In this document: one piece after another, positions 1 through 4,805 of the stretch | How positions within the stretch are numbered: the first letter of the stretch is position 1 | How the letters are laid out: each line of letters opens with the position of its first letter | NCBI GenBank assembly: GCA_903837815.1 | Contig: CAILWD010000229.1 | Coordinates: forward strand, 1-7,268 | Source of the DNA: an uncultured Chloroflexota bacterium | GTDB lineage: Bacteria > Chloroflexota > Anaerolineae > Anaerolineales > Villigracilaceae | Direction of reading: 5' to 3' | DNA length: 7,268 nucleotides | Translations under genes and position numbers: made by a program | Notes under the pieces: model-generated | The model's input: the letters and a program-made list of their open reading frames with translations, nothing else | What the model was told of the DNA's origin: nothing | The model's database searches: none

Positions 1-48
1 AGCGACGTTCATTTGGCAGCCTTCGGTCCAGATGTGATACTTTTTCAT
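1..48 (-). CDS. miaB: MiaB-type tRNA methylthiotransferase, N-terminal fragment
   Basis: Only the first 16 codons are in the window; the gene continues past position 1. Reading the minus strand from the ATG at 48 gives MKKYHIWTEGCQMNVA. This matches the characteristic start of MiaB-family radical-SAM methylthiotransferases (YHIWT.GCQMN), where the Cys of GCQMN is the first of three cysteines in the N-terminal UPF0004 domain that bind an auxiliary iron-sulfur cluster. MiaB adds the 2-methylthio group to i6A37 of tRNAs in the cytoplasm. The gene is transcribed divergently from the glycosyltransferase set. No Shine-Dalgarno sequence lies before the ATG, and the -10 element ends only 9 bp upstream, so the mRNA is probably leaderless or nearly so. 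A related methylthiotransferase (MtaB or RimO) is possible, but the IWT.GCQMN string favours MiaB. Confidence 0.85.
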   Translation of the reverse strand, partial: MKKYHIWTEGCQMNVA

Positions 49-56
49 AGGGCGCG

Positions 57-67
57 AATTATACCAA
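57..67 (-). promoter_or_regulatory. Extended -10 promoter of the miaB-like gene
   Basis: The minus strand reads TTGGTATAATT here, a perfect TGn-TATAAT extended -10 element with the TATAAT hexamer at 63-58. It ends 9 bp before the ATG at 48, so transcription would start about 2 bases before, or at, the start codon. No good -35 hexamer is present at 16-18 bp spacing; extended -10 promoters can work without one. The same 11 bases recur in opposite orientation at 98-108. The motif is seen directly; promoter function is inferred. Confidence 0.65.
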
Positions 68-97
68 GAGTGGTCAAGATTCGACCCCATGCTTTCG

Positions 98-108
98 TTG
101 GTATAATT
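98..108 (+). promoter_or_regulatory. Extended -10 promoter of the glycosyltransferase operon
   Basis: The plus strand reads TTGGTATAATT, again a perfect TGn-TATAAT element with the hexamer at 102-107. Only 7 bp separate it from the ATG at 115, so the expected start of transcription falls at or next to the A of that ATG, giving a leaderless mRNA. No Shine-Dalgarno sequence lies between the element and the ATG, which fits. The -35 region (about 79-84, ATTCGA) is a poor match to consensus. This site also supports the start chosen for the first glycosyltransferase. Confidence 0.65.
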
Positions 109-114
109 TTCCGT

Positions 115-1830
115 ATGGTTCGAAAATTACAAATCGAAATCCTGCTTTATCTATTTCTGGCAGTTGTGGTTTTGACACCCCGCATTGCGTCACTTGGCTC
201 CTTTGCCACCCTCGATGAACCCTACTGGCTGAGCATGGGCGCAAACTTCTATTACGCGCTTGGGCAGAGGGAGTTCCAAAACACGGTCTACGAGTACCAG
301 CCCGCCGTGACCACGATGTGGATTGTCACCCTCGCCATGCTGAACTATTTCCCGCAGTATCGCGGATTTGGTCAGGGCTATCTCGAATTCGAGAAGGGCG
401 CGCTCGACCCCTTCCTGCTGGAGCACGGAAAATCTCCGCTGGTGTTGTTCTACGATGCGAGGCTGATACAAATTTTGTTGATTACCGCCTTGTTCCTTTT
501 GCTGTATTTCCTGCTCCAGCGACTCATCCCCAAGCCGGTTGCATTCTTCGCCGTCCTGTTCGCCGCCTTCGACCCGTATTTCCTCGGCATGTCGCGCCTG
601 CTCAACCATGAAGCCATGCTTTCGTTGTTCGTCATGACCTCTGTGCTGGCTTTTCTGATTTACTTTTCACAGGGGCGGAAAATCATCTTCCTGATTCTGT
701 CGGGCGTAACGGCGGGGCTGGCGCAATTGACCAAATCCTCGGCCGTTGCCATGCTTGTGCCCATCGGCATCATCCTGCTGATGCAAGTCTTTGAACAGCG
801 GCGGGAGGGTTTTGCAAAGGCGGTTTGGGTGCCCGCTAAAGTTTTTATTGCGTGGCTGGCGATACTGATTTTTTCATATTTTGTCTTCTGGCCCGGCATG
901 TGGGTGGCGCCCGGCAAAATGCTTTACGAAGTGTACGGCAATGCTTTTAGTTATACATTTCAGGGGGCGCGGCTGAAAGTGACCGAAAACCTGAACGCGC
1001 CCGAATTCAACCTCGATACGGATGTCTCCGGCATCACAAGTTTGACTGGCGTGGTTTTATGGCGGACGACTCCCCTGACCTGGCTTGGCGTCCTCTTGGG
1101 ACTTTCCCTGCCCTTCCTCCGCCGCAGTCTGACCCTGTCCATACGGCAGTTGTCCACCCTGTTGCTGGTCACCGCCGCCGCTTTCATTCTGATGTTCGGC
1201 ATCGCCCAGGGACGCAACTCGCCGCATTATCTGCTTGCCTGTTATCTTGCGTTCAACCTGCTGGCGGGGATGGGCTGGTTCAACGCCTTGCAGTGGCTTG
1301 CAGAGCGAATTCCCGCACAGGGAAAATTGATTCAGGCTGCGGGGTTGGGTCTGCTGGCAATCGCGCAGGCTTGGAGCGCGTGGTCGTTTTATCCGTATTA
1401 CTACACCTATCGCAACCCAATTCTGTACGCAGCCGGGTGGTACGCAGACTTTCCCCAGAAGCCCTATGGCGAAGGGCTGGAACTTGCGGCGCAGTATCTT
1501 GCGGCATTGCCGGGCGCAGACGATTCGACTTCCATCGTCTATTATGCGCGCGGCTGTTTTTCCTTTTTCTACCCCGGTGAAACCGCCCGCTTCAAGCCCT
1601 ATTACGCAGACGACGGTCACGAGGCGGAATTAGTGCGCGAAATAAGTTCCGCCGATTACCTGGTCTTGTACGATGCCAATCAGGGAAAGATGGAAAGATA
1701 CGGGCAATTGTTCGAGGCGTTATCCGCCGCAACACCGCTCCATGAAATCTGGATGGACGGCTATAAATATGCGACCATTTACAAGGTCGATGACATTCCA
1801 CAATCGGTTTTCGAGGCGCTTGAAAAATGA
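115..1830 (+). CDS. GT-C (GT39/PMT-like) membrane glycosyltransferase, copy 1
   Basis: A 571-residue polytopic protein predicted to transfer a sugar from a polyprenyl-phosphate donor to an acceptor outside the membrane. About 11 hydrophobic segments are visible. The first (residues 8-24) leads into an outer loop with Asp34-Glu35-Pro36, placed like the acidic GT-C catalytic motif. Other landmarks are SRLLNHEA (His165-Glu166), GLAQLTKSS (201-209), the WPGMWVAPGKMLYEVYGN block (259-276), and a C-terminal region with YPYYYTY.NP (about 426-435) and YGEGLELAAQYL (451-462), followed by a soluble-looking tail of about 110 residues. The ATG at 115 is preferred over a TTG at 13, because the longer frame would run through the divergent miaB-like start and both promoters. 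The next gene overlaps its stop (ATGA) and is a paralogue. Donor sugar and acceptor are unknown; family assignment is from motifs and topology. Confidence 0.85.
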   Translation: MVRKLQIEILLYLFLAVVVLTPRIASLGSFATLDEPYWLSMGANFYYALGQREFQNTVYEYQPAVTTMWIVTLAMLNYFPQYRGFGQGYLEFEKGALDPFLLEHGKSPLVLFYDARLIQILLITALFLLLYFLLQRLIPKPVAFFAVLFAAFDPYFLGMSRLLNHEAMLSLFVMTSVLAFLIYFSQGRKIIFLILSGVTAGLAQLTKSSAVAMLVPIGIILLMQVFEQRREGFAKAVWVPAKVFIAWLAILIFSYFVFWPGMWVAPGKMLYEVYGNAFSYTFQGARLKVTENLNAPEFNLDTDVSGITSLTGVVLWRTTPLTWLGVLLGLSLPFLRRSLTLSIRQLSTLLLVTAAAFILMFGIAQGRNSPHYLLACYLAFNLLAGMGWFNALQWLAERIPAQGKLIQAAGLGLLAIAQAWSAWSFYPYYYTYRNPILYAAGWYADFPQKPYGEGLELAAQYLAALPGADDSTSIVYYARGCFSFFYPGETARFKPYYADDGHEAELVREISSADYLVLYDANQGKMERYGQLFEALSAATPLHEIWMDGYKYATIYKVDDIPQSVFEALEK

Positions 1831-3563
1831 AATCTCAAAAATACCTGCTTGCGCTCATATTATTCGCAGCGTCCATTGCGCCGCGTTTGGCGGAATTGGA
1901 TTCGTTTGTCGCAGTGGACGAGCCTGCCTGGCTCACGAGAGGCGGGAATTTTTATTACGCGCTTGCCCAACGAGAATTCCAAAATACGGTCTACGAATAC
2001 CACCCCTCGGTGATCAACATGTGGTACGTTGCCACTGCCATGATCGTTTACTTCCCTGAATACCGCGGGCTGGGACAGGGCTATTTCGATGTGGATAAGA
2101 ATACTTTCGATCCGTTCTTGCTTGAACATGGGAAAACGCCCCTTACCTTGTTGCATATCAGCCGCATCTTTCAGGTGATTGTCATCTCCCTGTTTATCCT
2201 GCTTATTTTTCACTTCCTGTCCCGTTTGGTGGGGGAGAAAAAGGCGTTTTTTATCGCCGCATTTTTATCCGTTGCCCCCTACTTTTTGGGACACTCGCGC
2301 CTGTTGAGCCATGAAGCCATGGTGGCGACCTTCTCGCTTGCATCCATTTTTGGGATGATGGCCTATCTCGAATCTGAAAGGAAATGGTTCTACCTGCCGC
2401 TTTCTGCCGCCGCCGCCGCCCTTGCCCAATTGACCAAATCTTCCGCAATGGCAATGTTCCCCGTCATCGGCTTGATGCTGGTTGTGGCGGTTTTCGAAAA
2501 GTCAAAGGAGCGCGGCTTTTGGTCTGCGCTGTTGAATTACCTGAAGATTTTCGGCATCTGGCTGGCGGTGATGGTTCTGGTTTATTTCATCGTCTGGCCG
2601 GGCATGTGGGTGGCGCCGGGCAAAATGCTCTACGAAGTGTACGGCAACGCCTTCAGTTACGCCTTTCAAGGCTCGCGCCTGCAAGTGACACAGGAACTCC
2701 AGCCTTCGAATTTCTCGATTGACTCGGTGGGCAGCACCGCTTCAATGTATACCCGCTTCATTTTCGAATCAGGGACAGTCGTCACCTGGGCGGGCGTTAC
2801 CCTCGCCCTGGCGTCCCTCTTCCTGCGCGGCAAAAAGTCGCCCGCCCCGCTCGAGAAGAAGATTTTTGCCTACCTTTTCATCGCCGCCGTCATGTTTGTC
2901 CTGATGTTCAGCGTGGCGCGGGGATTGAATTACCGCCATTATGTGATGACCTCCCATGTCAGCGTGAGTGTGATCGGCGCTCTGGGCTGGGCAATCTGGA
3001 TCGAGTGGCTGGTTGGCAAATGGGAAAGCAGGAAGAAACTCGAAGTTGGCTCCGTTATGGGGCGGAGGATTCAGGTTTGGGGTGCGGCGCTGTTGATCGT
3101 CATCCAATTTGCAGAAGGCGCGGCTTTTTATCCCTATTATTACACTTACTACAATCCCATCGTTGCCGCGCTGATGGAGACTCCTCCCGCTTCGAATTAT
3201 GGCGAGGGTATCGAACTGGCGGCCGCGTACCTGGCTCAGAAACCAGACAGCGCCTCGCTTGCCGTTTTTTCATATCGCGGGCGCGGGCCGTTCTCCTACT
3301 TCTTCCCCGGCGAAACCATCATCCTCAACCCCGTGTACATGGACGAACCGGGGATGCCGACGGTATTCGAGAGGCTGGGACGGTCAGACTACATGGTCGT
3401 CACCGACACTTTGGAGTTTCGCTCCGAGGGAACGCGGCGGTTCATGCGGGCGCTGCGCGCGACCCCGCCCGAATATTCCATCCTGCTCAAGGGCGTCTCG
3501 CCGATTCACATCTACCGCGTTGCCGACCTGCCGCCTTCGTTCTATGAAATGTTGAGCAAATAA
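1827..3563 (+). CDS. GT-C (GT39/PMT-like) membrane glycosyltransferase, copy 2
   Basis: A 578-residue tandem paralogue of the preceding gene. Over an 80-residue stretch after the first membrane segment (copy 1 residues 31-110, copy 2 residues 28-107), 52 positions are identical by hand count; the WPGMWVAPGK block is identical at 25 of 26. The same landmarks recur: Asp31-Glu32-Pro33 in the first outer loop, SRLLSHEA with His162-Glu163, LAQLTKSSA, FYPYYYTYYNP, and YGEGIELAAAYL before a soluble-looking C-terminal tail. The role should be the same class of polyprenyl-phosphate-dependent transfer outside the membrane, perhaps with a different acceptor or donor. The start overlaps the upstream stop as ATGA, which suggests translational coupling; a weak GAGG lies 10 bases upstream. 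A run of five GCC codons (2406-2420) encodes Ala5. The paralogue pair looks like an old duplication rather than a recent one, because most DNA differences in the conserved block are synonymous. Confidence 0.85.
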   Translation: MKSQKYLLALILFAASIAPRLAELDSFVAVDEPAWLTRGGNFYYALAQREFQNTVYEYHPSVINMWYVATAMIVYFPEYRGLGQGYFDVDKNTFDPFLLEHGKTPLTLLHISRIFQVIVISLFILLIFHFLSRLVGEKKAFFIAAFLSVAPYFLGHSRLLSHEAMVATFSLASIFGMMAYLESERKWFYLPLSAAAAALAQLTKSSAMAMFPVIGLMLVVAVFEKSKERGFWSALLNYLKIFGIWLAVMVLVYFIVWPGMWVAPGKMLYEVYGNAFSYAFQGSRLQVTQELQPSNFSIDSVGSTASMYTRFIFESGTVVTWAGVTLALASLFLRGKKSPAPLEKKIFAYLFIAAVMFVLMFSVARGLNYRHYVMTSHVSVSVIGALGWAIWIEWLVGKWESRKKLEVGSVMGRRIQVWGAALLIVIQFAEGAAFYPYYYTYYNPIVAALMETPPASNYGEGIELAAAYLAQKPDSASLAVFSYRGRGPFSYFFPGETIILNPVYMDEPGMPTVFERLGRSDYMVVTDTLEFRSEGTRRFMRALRATPPEYSILLKGVSPIHIYRVADLPPSFYEMLSK

Positions 3564-3573
3564 AAGGAAACTC

Positions 3574-4602
3574 ATGAAAATTTTGATTGCAGGACTTGGC
3601 TCCATCGGGCGTCGCCACATGCGGAATTTGATCGCGCTGGGCGAAACGGATATCGTCCTCTTTCGCACGCGCAAGGCGACCATGCCCGAAGATGAACTGG
3701 CGGGGTATCCCGTCGAAACCGATTTTGGGGAAGCCCTCCGAAAACACAAACCCGACGCTGTGATTGTGGCAAACCCCACCGCGCTGCATCTGGATGTTGC
3801 CATCCCCGCCGCCGAAGCGGGATGCGCCATCCTGCTCGAAAAGCCGGTCTCGAATTCGCTCGAACGGCTGGACATTTTGGAAAAAGCCGCGCAGAAAAGT
3901 GGAAGCAAAATCTTGGTCGGATTTCAATTCCGCTACCATCCCACCCTCAACAAGGCGCGGGAGTTGATTCAAACGGGGCTGCTTGGCAAAGTGTTGACAG
4001 TCCACGCGCATTGGGGCGAATACCTGCCCAACTGGCATCCCTGGGAGGATTATCGCCAGAGTTATGCCGCGCGCGCAGATTTGGGCGGCGGCGTGATTGT
4101 CACCCTCACGCATCCGCTGGATTATTTGCGCTTCCTTCTCGGCGAAGTGGAATCCATCTGGTCCTTCAACCAGCATCTTTCTTCGCTTGAAATTGATGTG
4201 GAAGATGTGGCTGAGATTGGTTTGAAATTTTCCAGCGGAGCAATCGGCGGCGTGCATTTGAATTACTTCCAGCGTCCGCCTGTGCATCGCCTCGAAATCG
4301 TCGGCACAAGCGGAACATTGAAATGGGATAATGCGGATGGCGTCTTGCATCTGCAAAAAATGCCCGCCGACTTTGGCTCCTATGCCGCCCAGCCGCCTGA
4401 TCCTGTTTCTGAATCATTTTCTCCCCCCGAAGGATTCGAGCGCAACCAGCTTTTCATCTCGCAGACAAGGCACTTCATCGAAATGGCGCGTGGAGAATCC
4501 CGGCCGATTTGCAGTTTGACGGATGGCGTCTGCGCTTTGCAAATGGCGCTTGCCGCATACGAATCTCAAAAGACGGAAAAACTGGTCAGATTAAACGGTT
4601 GA
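3574..4602 (+). CDS. Gfo/Idh/MocA-family NAD(P)-dependent oxidoreductase
   Basis: A 342-residue cytoplasmic protein of typical length for the family. An N-terminal Rossmann fold carries the dinucleotide-binding GLGSIGRRH (residues 7-15), followed by the family EKP motif (Glu89-Lys90-Pro91), whose lysine is the usual catalytic or substrate-binding residue. The C-terminal substrate domain has GEYLPNWHPWEDYR (about 148-161), a GGG turn (171-173) and HPLDY (180-184). In canonical members such as inositol dehydrogenase an Asp lies four residues before the conserved His; here that position is Val176, so this is a variant subfamily. I recall the WHPWEDYR signature from oxidoreductases in surface-sugar and sialic- or legionaminic-acid type loci, but that is memory, not a search. 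A Shine-Dalgarno AAGGA (3564-3568) sits 5 bases before the ATG and 10 bp separates it from the upstream stop, so it belongs to the same operon. It may oxidise, reduce or epimerise a sugar used by the neighbouring transferases. Confidence 0.85.
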   Translation: MKILIAGLGSIGRRHMRNLIALGETDIVLFRTRKATMPEDELAGYPVETDFGEALRKHKPDAVIVANPTALHLDVAIPAAEAGCAILLEKPVSNSLERLDILEKAAQKSGSKILVGFQFRYHPTLNKARELIQTGLLGKVLTVHAHWGEYLPNWHPWEDYRQSYAARADLGGGVIVTLTHPLDYLRFLLGEVESIWSFNQHLSSLEIDVEDVAEIGLKFSSGAIGGVHLNYFQRPPVHRLEIVGTSGTLKWDNADGVLHLQKMPADFGSYAAQPPDPVSESFSPPEGFERNQLFISQTRHFIEMARGESRPICSLTDGVCALQMALAAYESQKTEKLVRLNG

Positions 4603-4605
4603 TGA

Positions 4606-4637
4606 ATCAGTAACCTGCGAACCAGGCTTTTCCTGAT
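4606..4637 (+). other. Weak nested inverted repeat after the oxidoreductase
   Basis: Just after the stop, ATCAG (4606-4610) can pair with CTGAT (4633-4637). Inside it, CCTG (4614-4617) can pair with CAGG (4623-4626), followed by CTTTTC. The stems are only 4-5 bp, so this is at best an accessory part of a termination region that includes the stronger hairpin at 4644-4679. Confidence 0.25.
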
Positions 4638-4643
4638 CTATTC

Positions 4644-4679
4644 ACATTGCACCCATGACGTTTGTCATGGGTGCAATGT
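4644..4679 (+). terminator. Perfect 16-bp hairpin, probable operon terminator
   Basis: ACATTGCACCCATGAC (4644-4659) is followed by a GTTT loop and its exact reverse complement (4664-4679). The site lies 41 bases after the oxidoreductase stop and 126 bases before the next ATG, where a terminator would be expected. The right arm is followed only by TTGG, so a classical U-tract is missing; the structure is symmetric and could act on either strand. A transcript-stabilising hairpin, a regulator site or a dispersed genomic repeat are alternatives. Confidence 0.55.
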
Positions 4680-4793
4680 TTGGATTCATGAGCATCTCTG
4701 CCGAATGATGACAAGCCTCACTCCCGGTTTTGGGCGGGGAGCCATAAAATAGCGACAGTCACTCGCTTCGTGAAAGCGACTGGCGCTTGCGAT

Positions 4794-4799
4794 AAGGAG
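4794..4799 (+). promoter_or_regulatory. Shine-Dalgarno site fixing the start at 4806
   Basis: AAGGAG lies 6 bases before the ATG at 4806, an ideal spacing. This decides against the in-frame GTG at 4770, which would add 12 hydrophilic residues and place the ribosome-binding site inside the coding region. The contrast with the leaderless-looking operon upstream shows that both initiation modes are used in this segment. Confidence 0.85.
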
Positions 4800-4805
4800 C
4801 AAAAA

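Noticed and set aside
13..114. A TTG-initiated N-terminal extension of 34 residues for the first glycosyltransferase
   Set aside because: It would cross the divergent miaB-like start and both extended -10 elements, adds a basic non-family leader, and has no ribosome-binding site. The ATG at 115 fits the membrane-segment start and the promoter.
2406..2420. Five tandem GCC triplets (possible phase-variable repeat)
   Set aside because: A change in unit number would only alter an alanine run inside a membrane segment without shifting frame, and five units is unremarkable at this G+C.
4745..4750. TAAAAT as a -10 box for the YkcB-like gene
   Set aside because: No -35 match at 16-18 bp and no TG extension, so it is too weak to call.
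4751..4790. Small inverted repeats around TCGCTT/AAGCGA before the YkcB-like gene, considered as a riboswitch or attenuator
   Set aside because: The stem is 6 bp, no alternative terminator/antiterminator pair is visible, and it matches no riboswitch core I know.
4770..4805. GTG start for the YkcB-like gene
   Set aside because: The strong AAGGAG at 4794-4799 is correctly spaced for the ATG at 4806 and would be inside the coding sequence if GTG were used.
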